Assembly: GCA_964612085.1 (NCBI GenBank) | Contig: CAZTCJ010000049.1 | Location: 1-27,976, forward strand | Direction: 5' to 3' | DNA: 27,976 bases | Origin: CAZTCJ01 sp964612085 | GTDB lineage: Bacteria; Pseudomonadota; Alphaproteobacteria; JAJFIK01 | In this document: positions 1 to 7,756 of the stretch, in pieces | Numbering within the stretch: the stretch's first letter is position 1 | Layout of the letters: every line of letters starts with the position of its first letter | Notes under the pieces: model-generated | The model's input: the letters and a program-made list of their open reading frames with translations, nothing else | Databases searched by the model: none | Told to the model about the DNA's origin: nothing | Made by a program: the position numbers and the translations under genes

Positions 1-47
1 TGGTGCGCACCGTCTGGATCGTGCTCTCCGCCAAAAACGCCTACTGA
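1..47 (+). CDS. C-terminal end of an unidentified protein, cut by the window edge
   Basis: The frame starting at base 3 is open from the edge and reads VRTVWIVLSAKNAY before a TGA at 45-47. The short tail is hydrophobic and could end a membrane segment. Its stop overlaps the crtI stop (41-43) tail to tail, a compact arrangement that fits a real gene. Only 14 residues are visible, so neither family nor function can be assigned. A further carotenoid gene is possible from position alone, but nothing in the residues shows it. Confidence 0.35.
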   Translation, partial: VRTVWIVLSAKNAY

Positions 48-1540
48 GGCGGAGCGCCCGCATCGGGGATCAGCTTTTCGATCACCTTGGCCGATGACAC
101 CACGCCCGGCAGTCCGGCGCCCGGATGGGTACCGGCCCCCACCAGATACAGATTGTCCAGACCTTCGCCCTTATTGTGGAAGCGGAACCAGGCCGATTGC
201 CGGAATTTCGGCGCGATGGAGAAACCGGCGCCGTCCGTGCTCAGATAATCATGAGCGAAATCGGCGGGCGTCATGAAGAAGTCGGCGGTGATGCACTCCT
301 TGAGGCCCGGCATCATGGTCTTGTCCAAGGCCTCGACAATGCGCGCGGCGAGATCGGGACCGGCCGTTTCCCAGTCGATATCGGCGCGCTGATTGGGTAC
401 GGGACACAGCACATAAAAGGAGTCGCAGCCCTCCGGCGCGAAGCTCGGATCGGTGGCCGTGGGCCGGTGGACGTAAAGCGAGAAGTCCGGCGGCAGGGTC
501 TTGCCGTGGAAGATTTCCTTCAAAAGCGGCTTGTAGCGCTGGCCCAGCCAGATCGTGTGGTGCACCACGTCCGGGAACTGGCGGGTGGTGCCGAAGTAAA
601 GCACATAGAGCCCCATGGACAGATGGGCGCTGCGCTGCTTCAGGCGCGGCATCAGCGCCTTGTGGCTGTCCGGCACCATGTGATCGTAAAGATGCATGGG
701 ATCGGCGTTCGAAACCACCAGATCGGCGCTTTCATAGCCGCCGCCGTCCAGAAACACGCCCTGGATCGTCTGTCCCCGGATATCGAGCTTGTCGACGGTG
801 GTCTCGAAGCGGAAATCAATTCCCTCATCGCGGGACAGGCGCACCAGACCGTCCACCAGCGCGCCGGTGCCGCCCATGGCGAAATGGACGCCCCATTTGC
901 GCTCCAGAAAATGGATCAGATTGTAAATGCTCGTGGTCTCGAACGGATTGCCGCCGACCAGCAGCGGCTGGATCGAGAAGGCCTGACGCAGCTTATCGTG
1001 GCTCAGATATTTCGACACGAACTGCCAGACCGTCAGATAGCTCTGCAGGCGCACCAGATTGGGCACCTGGGCCAGCATGGTCGAGACATTGTGGAAAGGC
1101 TGGGCAGCGAGCTCAGTAAAGCCCACATCGAAGATCTGTTCGGAGTGTTTGAGCAGCTTGAGATAGCCGTCCGCGTCTTTAGGTTCGATCCGGCGGATTT
1201 CCTCCAGCGTGTCCTCGATGGTGCCGCCGTAATCGAAGATGCTGCCGTCCGGGTACTGAAAACGGTACCAGGGCATCACCGGCACGATAGTGACGTAATC
1301 CTCCATGCGCCGGTTGAATAGGCCAAAGAGTTCTTCAAACAGAAAGGGCGCGGTGATCACGGTCGGCCCGGCGTCGTGCCGGAAGCCGTCGCGCTCAAAA
1401 ACTTGCGCCCGTCCGCCGGCCCGCGCCAGCCGTTCGAGAACGGTGACATCGTATCCCTTGGCCCGCAGCCGCAGGGCGGCGGCAAGCCCCCCGAAACCCG
1501 CACCGATAACGATAGCTTTTCTTGGTTGGATATTGGACAT
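41..1540 (-). CDS. crtI: Phytoene desaturase CrtI (lycopene-forming type)
   Basis: This is a 499-residue FAD-dependent desaturase that introduces double bases bonds into phytoene to form lycopene, working at the inner membrane. The N-terminus has the dinucleotide-binding fold IVIGAGFGGLAAALRL (about residues 10-25), followed by VLER and GGRAQVFERDGFRHDAGPTVIT, which are typical of CrtI. The C-terminus has the family signature LVGAGTHPGAGLPGVVSSAK. Length matches bacterial CrtI (about 490-510). ATG at 1538-1540 puts the Rossmann glycines in the usual place; the ribosome site before it is weak. It is transcribed alone, divergently from crtE, with about 270 bases between them. Other desaturases (CrtN, CrtD) share the fold, but the linked crtE, crtB, crtY and crtZ make CrtI by far the best reading. 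The number of desaturation steps is inferred from the presence of crtY. Confidence 0.95.
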   Translation of the reverse strand: MSNIQPRKAIVIGAGFGGLAAALRLRAKGYDVTVLERLARAGGRAQVFERDGFRHDAGPTVITAPFLFEELFGLFNRRMEDYVTIVPVMPWYRFQYPDGSIFDYGGTIEDTLEEIRRIEPKDADGYLKLLKHSEQIFDVGFTELAAQPFHNVSTMLAQVPNLVRLQSYLTVWQFVSKYLSHDKLRQAFSIQPLLVGGNPFETTSIYNLIHFLERKWGVHFAMGGTGALVDGLVRLSRDEGIDFRFETTVDKLDIRGQTIQGVFLDGGGYESADLVVSNADPMHLYDHMVPDSHKALMPRLKQRSAHLSMGLYVLYFGTTRQFPDVVHHTIWLGQRYKPLLKEIFHGKTLPPDFSLYVHRPTATDPSFAPEGCDSFYVLCPVPNQRADIDWETAGPDLAARIVEALDKTMMPGLKECITADFFMTPADFAHDYLSTDGAGFSIAPKFRQSAWFRFHNKGEGLDNLYLVGAGTHPGAGLPGVVSSAKVIEKLIPDAGAPPQ

Positions 1541-1808
1541 GGCGATCCGTTCCGTGCTCTTCTGCTGTCAGGGGACCGATTGAACGATACTTTGGCAGCC
1601 GTTGTCCCGGATAAATGGCTGGCAAGCCAAATAGACCGGAGACGAGAGACTACCAGGGGCCGGTCGCATCCGGGTGGGGACCTGATGCGAAAGGGCGTTT
1701 TAATCCGGGGAAAACCATTTTCCGGTGTGTGACGTATTGCCTTTGGACGGCCTCACCCTGGCGCTGTGAGCCGGGGCGGATGCCGCAAGATCAATCGGAT
1801 GGGGGAGC
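1541..1808. promoter_or_regulatory. Divergent crtI/crtE control region with inverted repeats
   Basis: This 268-base region must hold both outward promoters. It contains a perfect inverted repeat GGAAAA-CCA-TTTTCC at 1709-1723 on the crtE side. On the crtI side TGGCT-GGCA-AGCCA lies at 1616-1629, and its right end also pairs with TTTGGC at 1591-1596. No clear -35/-10 pair was found, and no TGT-N12-ACA site of the PpsR/CrtJ type. The regulator is unknown. Confidence 0.4.
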
Positions 1809-2738
1809 ATGGGGCTTTCAGCCATGAAAGCATGCGACGCGGATATTGTGGAGTTGCGGCTCAAACTCGATGAGCGCTTGGCCCGCACATCCCGCGCCTG
1901 CACGCAGACACCGCATCGTCTGGCCAGTGCCGCCGAGCATTCCCTGCTCGCGCCCGCAAAACGCCTGCGCGGCATCTTGCTGTTGCTGACGGCCCGCATG
2001 GGCGGCGGCTCCGTGCCGGACAGTCTCGATGCCGCCTGCGCGGTGGAGATGGTCCATGCCGCATCGCTGATCCTCGACGATCTGCCGTGCATGGATAATG
2101 CGACCCTGCGACGCGGCCGGCCGGTCAATCATACGGTCTACGGGGAAGGCACGGCGATTTTATCCGCCATCGGCCTGATGACTGAAGCCTTCGCGCTGGT
2201 CTGCCGTACGGACGATCTGCCTGTGGAGTGCCGCCTGGAGCATGTCCGCCTGCTGAGCGATGCGGTCGGATTCTCCGGTCTTGTGTCCGGCCAGTTCGAG
2301 GATCTGAACGGCAAGGCGGAGATTACGGATCTGGCGGATCTCATCCGGATCCATACGCGGAAAACGGGCGTGATGTTCGGCGCGGCGGCGGAGATGGGCG
2401 GCTGCGCCTCGGGCGCGGACGGGCAGGACCGGGCGGACCTGCGTCAGTTCGGCCTCTCCCTGGGGCTCGCTTTTCAGGCTTATGACGATCTCATCGATGT
2501 CCTGAGCAACCGCCAGTCGAGCGGCAAGGATGTGGGCCAGGACGAAGTGCGGGTCACCCTGGTCTCGCTTCTGGGCGTCGATGGCGCCAGGGCCCATGCG
2601 GAACACCGTCTGGGGGAGGCGCGCGCCATCGCCCAGAGCCGTGGCGAATGGTCCGGCCTGTGCACGTTCCTCGATTTCGTATCGGAGAAAATCCTGGCGC
2701 AGATCATCGAACGGGCGGAACAAGGGGCAACGGGATGA
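1809..2738 (+). CDS. crtE: Geranylgeranyl diphosphate synthase CrtE
   Basis: This trans-prenyltransferase extends farnesyl diphosphate (or shorter allylic diphosphates) with isopentenyl diphosphate to C20 GGPP, the precursor of phytoene. The first aspartate-rich motif, DDLPCMD, is at residues 90-96, preceded by the KRLRG substrate-binding stretch. The second, DDLID, is at 226-230. Length (309) is normal for the short-chain family. The start is uncertain: ATG at 1809 has GGGGGAG almost touching it, while ATG at 1824 (304 residues, MKACDADIVEL) is spaced more normally from GGGG. The stop overlaps the next gene's start as ATGA at 2735-2738, so the downstream ABC ATPase is probably translationally coupled to it. 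Product chain length is inferred from the cluster; farnesyl diphosphate synthase is the main alternative. Confidence 0.92.
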   Translation: MGLSAMKACDADIVELRLKLDERLARTSRACTQTPHRLASAAEHSLLAPAKRLRGILLLLTARMGGGSVPDSLDAACAVEMVHAASLILDDLPCMDNATLRRGRPVNHTVYGEGTAILSAIGLMTEAFALVCRTDDLPVECRLEHVRLLSDAVGFSGLVSGQFEDLNGKAEITDLADLIRIHTRKTGVMFGAAAEMGGCASGADGQDRADLRQFGLSLGLAFQAYDDLIDVLSNRQSSGKDVGQDEVRVTLVSLLGVDGARAHAEHRLGEARAIAQSRGEWSGLCTFLDFVSEKILAQIIERAEQGATG

Positions 2739-3718
2739 CCAGCACCGGGGACGGGGTCCCGCCGCTCGATGTGCGCCATGTGTCCATGTCCTATCGCAAC
2801 AATGGCGGGCCCCCGGTTCAGGTGGTCAAGGAGGTCTCGCTCAGCCTGAACGCGGGCGAGATCTATGTGCTTCTGGGCCCGAACGGCGCGGGCAAATCCA
2901 CGCTGATGGCGGCCATTGCGGGCTACCGGTCCGTCTCCTCGGGCGAGATCTTAGTCTCCGGCGCGCCTGTCAGGGCCAGCGGCGCGGTGCGCAAGCGCAT
3001 CGGTTTCGTGCCCCAGCGCATCACCCTGTTTGAGCACCTGACCGCCCACGAAAACCTGAAGACCTTCGGCGCGGTCTATGGCGTCACCGGGAGCAAGGCG
3101 CGCAAGGCGGCGGACGACCTGCTCAAGCGCCTGACCTTGTGGGACAAGCGGGACCGGCTGGCCTCGGAACTGTCAGGCGGCATGCGCCGGCGCCTGCATA
3201 TCGCGGCGTCCTTGCTGCACGATCCGCCTCTGCTCTTGCTCGATGAGCCCACCGCCGGGCTCGATGAGCGCACCAAGAAAGATTTCCGCAGCCTGCTGAC
3301 GGATTTGCGGGACCGGGGCCTTGCCATTCTGCTCACCACCCATGAGCTGGAAGAAGCCAGCGCCGTCGCCGACCGGGTCGGCATGCTGGTGGCGGGCCGG
3401 ATGCGTGCCCAGGGCGGCGCCAAGGATCTGAACGGCTCGATTTTCGTCAAAAGACGCTCCGTCACCATGCACATGGCTGCGCCGATTGCCCAGGAACAGG
3501 CCCAGTTCCTGAAAACCATCGGCATGGGACCGTCCGCGGACGGCCTGATCTGGTCCGGGCTGGTGGAAGCGGACCATGATCTGGACCGGCTGATGGCCCG
3601 TCTTGGCGTTCAGATGCCCGCGCCGCGCGAGATCAGTGTCTCCCATCCGGATTTGCGGGATCTGGTCGATACCATGGCTGAGGACGATGGGGCGGGCGGA
3701 GAGAGGAAGGCGTCATGA
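2735..3718 (+). CDS. ABC-2 type exporter, ATP-binding subunit
   Basis: This is a 327-residue nucleotide-binding protein with a complete set of motifs: Walker A GPNGAGKST at 48-56, Q-loop VPQ ending at residue 94, signature LSGGM at 146-150, Walker B LLLLDEP at 166-172, D-loop AGLD, and the H-loop histidine in TTHE at 203. The C-terminal extra of about 100 residues is common in ABC-2 exporter ATPases of the CcmA/DrrA group. An open frame continues upstream to 2648 but runs inside crtE. ATG at 2735, overlapping the crtE stop, is the sensible start. It overlaps the permease gene in the same ATGA way at 3715-3718, so the pair forms one exporter. The substrate is not evident; position inside a carotenoid operon suggests, but does not show, a lipid or terpenoid cargo. 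Confidence 0.93.
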   Translation: MTSTGDGVPPLDVRHVSMSYRNNGGPPVQVVKEVSLSLNAGEIYVLLGPNGAGKSTLMAAIAGYRSVSSGEILVSGAPVRASGAVRKRIGFVPQRITLFEHLTAHENLKTFGAVYGVTGSKARKAADDLLKRLTLWDKRDRLASELSGGMRRRLHIAASLLHDPPLLLLDEPTAGLDERTKKDFRSLLTDLRDRGLAILLTTHELEEASAVADRVGMLVAGRMRAQGGAKDLNGSIFVKRRSVTMHMAAPIAQEQAQFLKTIGMGPSADGLIWSGLVEADHDLDRLMARLGVQMPAPREISVSHPDLRDLVDTMAEDDGAGGERKAS

Positions 3719-4800
3719 GAGGGGCTTTGATCCGCGCGCTGCTGCTCGGTCTGGTGCGCGACCGGGGCGCGTTGCTGCTGACCTTCCTGTTGCCGCCGGC
3801 GGTGTTCGTGATCTTCGCGCTGATCTTTTCCCGGACCAGCGGCACCGATCTGGAGATCCGCTTTGCCGTGGCGGATGCGCGCGCGGATGCCGTGTCCGAA
3901 CGGCTGATCGAGGGATTGACGGAAGGCAACCGTTTGCAACGGGTCGGGGCGGTCGAGGCGGAACGTGCCGTGATCGAACCGCTGGTGCGGTCCGGCGAGG
4001 TGGATGCGGGCATCGTCATCGAGGCGGCGGAAACCGGATCGCCCTTGCCGAGTCTGACAGTGTTGAAAGCGCCGTCGCGGGAGATCGCCGCCACGGTGCT
4101 GGCCGCCGCCGCCCGCCAGTCTCTCTTGAGCCTGCAGGACGAAGCGGCCGGCGGGCTGCCGCCTTTGCCCATCGAGGTGGAAGAACTGACGGGCCGGGCC
4201 GTGCCCGTGGCGGTTGCTTACTATGCCGCCGGGGTGGCGATGCTCTTCGTGCTGATCGCGGCGGTGCAGGGCGCGGCGCATCTTTTGAGCGACCGGGAAA
4301 GCGGCATGCTGGCCCGGCTGGCCCATGGTCCGGGCCGTCTGGGTCCGGTGCTCGATGCGACGTTCTTGTTCCTGGTGCTGCAGGGCGTGGTCCAGATTGT
4401 CATCATCTTCGCCGTGGCCTGGGCCGGGTTCGGCGTTTCGCTAGCCGGGGTCTGGGCGCCCTGGGCGTTGACCACGCTGCTGGCCGCCATGGTGGCGAGC
4501 GGTCTGGCGCTGGCTTTCGTGTCGCTGTGCAGCACCAAGCGCCAGGCCGATGCCTTCGGGCCGATCGGCGTGCTCGTCCTGGGGGCGATTGGCGGTTCCA
4601 TGGTGCCGCGCTTCCTGATGCCCCAAAGCATCCAGGCGGTGGGCTGGCTGACGCCGAACACCTGGGGCCTGGAAGCTTATGCGGCTCTCCTGTGGCGGGA
4701 CGAACCGCTGCAGTCGCTCTATCTGCCGTGGGGCATCCTGGCGGGCGTTTCCGTGGTGGCTTTGCTGATCAGCCGGATCGTCAGCCGCCGGTGGATTTAG
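3715..4800 (+). CDS. ABC-2 type exporter, permease subunit
   Basis: This 361-residue inner-membrane protein is the partner of the preceding ATPase. One hydrophobic segment lies at about residues 18-38. It is followed by a soluble, probably periplasmic domain of about 130 residues, and then about five more membrane segments from residue 165 to the end. This 1+5 layout is typical of the ABC-2 membrane family with a large loop after helix 1. The start ATG (3715) overlaps the ATPase stop. The 3' end overlaps the convergent crtZ end by 20 bases (4781-4800), so there is no room for a separate terminator. No residue pattern reveals the substrate; a drug or lipid exporter is equally possible. Confidence 0.9.
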   Translation: MRGALIRALLLGLVRDRGALLLTFLLPPAVFVIFALIFSRTSGTDLEIRFAVADARADAVSERLIEGLTEGNRLQRVGAVEAERAVIEPLVRSGEVDAGIVIEAAETGSPLPSLTVLKAPSREIAATVLAAAARQSLLSLQDEAAGGLPPLPIEVEELTGRAVPVAVAYYAAGVAMLFVLIAAVQGAAHLLSDRESGMLARLAHGPGRLGPVLDATFLFLVLQGVVQIVIIFAVAWAGFGVSLAGVWAPWALTTLLAAMVASGLALAFVSLCSTKRQADAFGPIGVLVLGAIGGSMVPRFLMPQSIQAVGWLTPNTWGLEAYAALLWRDEPLQSLYLPWGILAGVSVVALLISRIVSRRWI

Positions 4801-5308
4801 AGCCCGAGATTTTAAGCTCCGCTTTCGCAGCCTTTGCGCGTTTCAGGTCTGCACGCAGGTCCTCGATGGGCGGCGCATAGACGAAGCCGAACGACACGGC
4901 CCCGTCTTTTTCCGTGATGTGATGATGGATCCGGTGGGCTTCCACGATACGGGCCAGAAAACCGCTTTTGGGTTCGGGGAAAATCTTGAGTCTGCGGTGC
5001 ACCAGAAAGTCATGGAACAGCAGATAGATCAGACCGTAACCGGCGATGCCGAGGCCAAGCCAGAGCAAAGGCGTGGAATAATTCACCCCAAGATAGATAA
5101 GCGCGATGGACGGCAGGCTGAACATCACGCCGAACCAGTCATTGCGTTCCAAGACCGCGTCTGGCGGCGGCTGATGGTGGGACTTGTGCAGAACCCAAAG
5201 CGGTCCGTGCATGATGTATTTGTGAGAGACCCACGCCACCCCTTCCATGCCGATCAGCGCACCGAAGAAAAGCGCCGCATTGAGGGCGATCTGCCCGAGT
5301 TCCGTCAT
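4781..5308 (-). CDS. crtZ: Beta-carotene 3-hydroxylase CrtZ
   Basis: This is a 175-residue membrane-bound di-iron hydroxylase of the fatty acid hydroxylase superfamily. It adds hydroxyls to the beta-ionone rings of beta-carotene, giving beta-cryptoxanthin and zeaxanthin. All histidine clusters are present: HKYIMH (29-34), HKSHH (41-45), HDFLVH (99-104) and HRIHH (125-129), in the HX4H, HX2HH, HX4H, HX2HH order of CrtZ. Hydrophobic stretches lie at about 7-25, 60-75 and 80-98. The frame is open well upstream inside crtB, but the family N-terminus begins at ATG 5306-5308, 11 bases after the crtB stop, which fits the third place in a crtY-crtB-crtZ operon. The ribosome site is weak, so re-initiation after crtB is likely. 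Confidence 0.93.
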   Translation of the reverse strand: MTELGQIALNAALFFGALIGMEGVAWVSHKYIMHGPLWVLHKSHHQPPPDAVLERNDWFGVMFSLPSIALIYLGVNYSTPLLWLGLGIAGYGLIYLLFHDFLVHRRLKIFPEPKSGFLARIVEAHRIHHHITEKDGAVSFGFVYAPPIEDLRADLKRAKAAKAELKISGSKSTGG

Positions 5309-5319
5309 GTTTGGCCCCG

Positions 5320-6300
5320 TTATCGCTCTTGGTTTCGTACCTTGTCCGCAAGCGCCGATGGTGTCCACAAATCCGTGCGGGTCTGCGCCCTCCGGTCGCG
5401 GGGCCACAGACGGCTTGCCATGGCGGTCAGGAAGCCCGTGGCCGCGAAGGCGAGCTTCCTGCCCTTGCTGACCGAGATACGATGGTCCCAGGCTTTTGGA
5501 CCAGCCTTGCGGACCTGATGGCCGATTTCCCGATAGACCGTGCGGGCGGTGGCGATGGCCCAGGCGCAGCGCCAGGTGAGGGCGGGCAGGCCCTTGCGCG
5601 CGGAATCGTAATACCGGTCCGCATCCGTGACGAGACGGCCCGCGACGCGCGCCAGGGCTTCCCGGTTGTCCGGCGCGCCGACCGCCTCGGGGCTCGGGTC
5701 GAGGCCTTCCGCCGTCAGCCAGTCGGCGGGCAGATAAAGCCGCGACTGTTCCGTATCCGGCACGATATCGCGGGCGATATTGGTGAGTTGAAAGGCGATG
5801 CCCAGATCGTTCGCCCGGCGCAGGGTGGGCAGGTCGTTCACACCCATCACATAGGCCATCATGACGCCCACCACCCCGGCCACATGGTAACAATAGGTGT
5901 AAAGATCATCGTCGGTGCGGTAGGTGTGGCCGCCCACATCCATCTCGAAGCCCTGCAGGAGATCGAGGGGAAACTGCGGCGGGATTTCATGGCGCTCTGC
6001 GACCCGGGCAAGGGCGATGAATTCCGGCCCGTCGGGATGCCCCTTCAAGGCGGCGGCAGTGCGCGCCTTGAGCATGGCCAGGCGGCTTGCGGCCTCGTCC
6101 GCTGTCAGGTTCTGGGCGTTCATACCTAAGGTCTGACCGTCGATCACATCGTCGCAATAGCGGCACCAGGCATAAAGCATGAAGGCGCTGTCGCGGGTCT
6201 CCGGCGCGAACAGGCGGGCGGCCATGCCGAAACTCTTCGAGCCCTGATCGATAATCTCACGCGAGCGCGCGACGATCGGATCCATCGCCGTGCCGCTCAT
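5320..6300 (-). CDS. crtB: Phytoene synthase CrtB
   Basis: CrtB condenses two GGPP molecules head to head to 15-cis-phytoene, the first committed step to C40 carotenoids. The protein has 326 residues. The first aspartate motif, CRYCDDVID, ends at residue 54, and the second, NIARDIVPD, is at 174-182, followed by RLYLP; these are the two signatures of squalene/phytoene synthases. The second motif has P where E is more common (NIARDIVED). The start ATG (6298-6300) overlaps the crtY stop as ATGA; a second ATG five codons later is possible but lacks the overlap. Squalene synthase-like relatives (HpnC/HpnD) are alternatives, but the neighbours settle it as CrtB. Confidence 0.95.
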   Translation of the reverse strand: MSGTAMDPIVARSREIIDQGSKSFGMAARLFAPETRDSAFMLYAWCRYCDDVIDGQTLGMNAQNLTADEAASRLAMLKARTAAALKGHPDGPEFIALARVAERHEIPPQFPLDLLQGFEMDVGGHTYRTDDDLYTYCYHVAGVVGVMMAYVMGVNDLPTLRRANDLGIAFQLTNIARDIVPDTEQSRLYLPADWLTAEGLDPSPEAVGAPDNREALARVAGRLVTDADRYYDSARKGLPALTWRCAWAIATARTVYREIGHQVRKAGPKAWDHRISVSKGRKLAFAATGFLTAMASRLWPRDRRAQTRTDLWTPSALADKVRNQER

Positions 6301-7520
6301 GTCTCCTCGCCGTCCCGGTGGGGCTCCAGGTGTCGCTCGTTGAAATCATCAGCGCAGCTCGGCGGCAGACAGCGGAAGCCGCGCAGGATCGGGATCGGCG
6401 GCTTGCCGGTGACAATCCGCAGCTTGTCGTACGGGTTGAGGCGGTTGGCGTAAAAGCGGGCGATCAGGCCTTCCGACAGGGTATAAAAGCGTTGGAAGAT
6501 CCGGCGGCGTTCCTCGCCCGAGGCGCCGACGAACAGCATGCGGTTCAGCGCCCTCAAATAGGCGCCTTCGAACCAGACACCACGGGCATAGCGCCGGATT
6601 TTCGCATTGACGGCTGGGGCGGCGAATGTGTTCTGCCGGCAGAGCAAGTCGGCGGTCTCGACCGCATTGGGCAGGGAATAGCCCGTAACCGGATGAAAAA
6701 GCCCGGCCCGCAGGCCCAGACGCGGCTGCCGGGCCGCCTCAGAGGGCCAGATGTCGCTCAGCTTGCCTGCGAGGACGATGGGCAGAACGCCCTTTTCGCT
6801 GCCGGTCACCTGCTCGACCCGGTAGCCCTTGCCGCTTGCATAGTCGAGAATGTCCGCTGTCAGAGCATCCTTATCGAAATCGGGCGTATTGCTGTAATAG
6901 GTGTCCTCGATCAGCACGTCCGTCTCGCTGAACGGCAGGAGGTAAACGAACCGGTAGCCGTCGGTTTGGGGCACGCAGGCATCCATGATGACGGGACCCG
7001 CCAACCCATGGGGCTCGGACAGGGAGACCGTCAGACCGACGAATTTCTGAAAGGCGACCGGGCAGGTCATGGCCGGATCGGCGCCGCGCCCGTCGATGAC
7101 GCAGGCGGCTTCGACCGTCTCCCCGTTCTCCAGCGTCACGCTGGTGGGCGTGACTTGGCGCGCGCCCATGCCCCGGTGGATGCGTTCAGCCAGAACCTCG
7201 GCCATGTGTTTGGCCAGGGCGTCCGAGGTGATCGAATGGTAGGGCGCGGAAAACCCGCGCTCATGGGTCGGGAAGGCGACGGACTGATAGTCCCAGCTAT
7301 GGGTCACCAGGGGCCGCAGCCAGTCAAAGGCGCCCGCCGAGACATCCGTCTCATGAAAAGACCAGGTGTGGGTGCCGCCCACCTCCGGCGCTTTCTCGAA
7401 AAGGGCGAAACGGCACTCGGGCCGTTGGGTGGCCAGCCGGTAGGCCGCCAGCAGATTGGCCAAGCCGCCGCCAACAAAAACGATGTCCAACGAGGCGGCG
7501 CCGCCGGGCGTCCCGTTCAT
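6297..7520 (-). CDS. crtY: Lycopene beta-cyclase CrtY
   Basis: CrtY closes both ends of lycopene to beta-rings, giving beta-carotene, in a redox-neutral reaction that needs reduced FAD. The 407-residue protein opens with the binding fold DIVFVGGGLANLLAAYRL (about 12-29), followed by GGTHTWSFHETD, a hallmark of the bacterial CrtY family. VIDGRGADP and PVTGYSLPNAV further on are also typical. Length fits CrtY (about 380-400). The gene leads the crtY-crtB-crtZ operon and its TGA overlaps the crtB ATG. The ATG at 7518-7520 gives the usual N-terminus; the ribosome site (GGA) is weak. Confidence 0.94.
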   Translation of the reverse strand: MNGTPGGAASLDIVFVGGGLANLLAAYRLATQRPECRFALFEKAPEVGGTHTWSFHETDVSAGAFDWLRPLVTHSWDYQSVAFPTHERGFSAPYHSITSDALAKHMAEVLAERIHRGMGARQVTPTSVTLENGETVEAACVIDGRGADPAMTCPVAFQKFVGLTVSLSEPHGLAGPVIMDACVPQTDGYRFVYLLPFSETDVLIEDTYYSNTPDFDKDALTADILDYASGKGYRVEQVTGSEKGVLPIVLAGKLSDIWPSEAARQPRLGLRAGLFHPVTGYSLPNAVETADLLCRQNTFAAPAVNAKIRRYARGVWFEGAYLRALNRMLFVGASGEERRRIFQRFYTLSEGLIARFYANRLNPYDKLRIVTGKPPIPILRGFRCLPPSCADDFNERHLEPHRDGEET

Positions 7521-7756
7521 GCCAGATCCATTCGTATGTTCCCCACGTTTCCGGGCGGTTCGTCCCGAACGGAAGGAAGTCTAGGCTGCTTGCGACTGGG
7601 GGCAAAGGGAAAGCGCATCTGTGATGTTCCCGTGAGCCTCACATGGAGGCTTTCCCACACGCGGAAAGAGAATGTCCGCGCCGGTTACAGGATGGAAACC
7701 AGGCCCGGCCATCATGGGACCCGTTCAGACCCTAAACAGGGGGCACGTCCGCTCCG
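7521..7756. promoter_or_regulatory. Divergent crtY/sensor-kinase control region
   Basis: The 236 bases between crtY (-) and the hybrid kinase (+) must carry both promoters. A short perfect inverted repeat GTTCG-TCC-CGAAC is at 7559-7571, about 40 bases before the crtY start, where an operator would sit. No convincing -35/-10 pair was recognised. A stop in the kinase frame at 7733-7735 limits how far upstream that gene can begin. Confidence 0.35.

Noticed and set aside
125..1321. Long plus-strand frame opposite crtI
   Set aside because: crtI carries intact N- and C-terminal signatures; the opposite frame is a codon-bias artefact.
1541..1808. PpsR/CrtJ-type TGT-N12-ACA sites in the crt promoter region
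   Set aside because: I found no pair with the right spacing, and there are no photosynthesis genes in the window.
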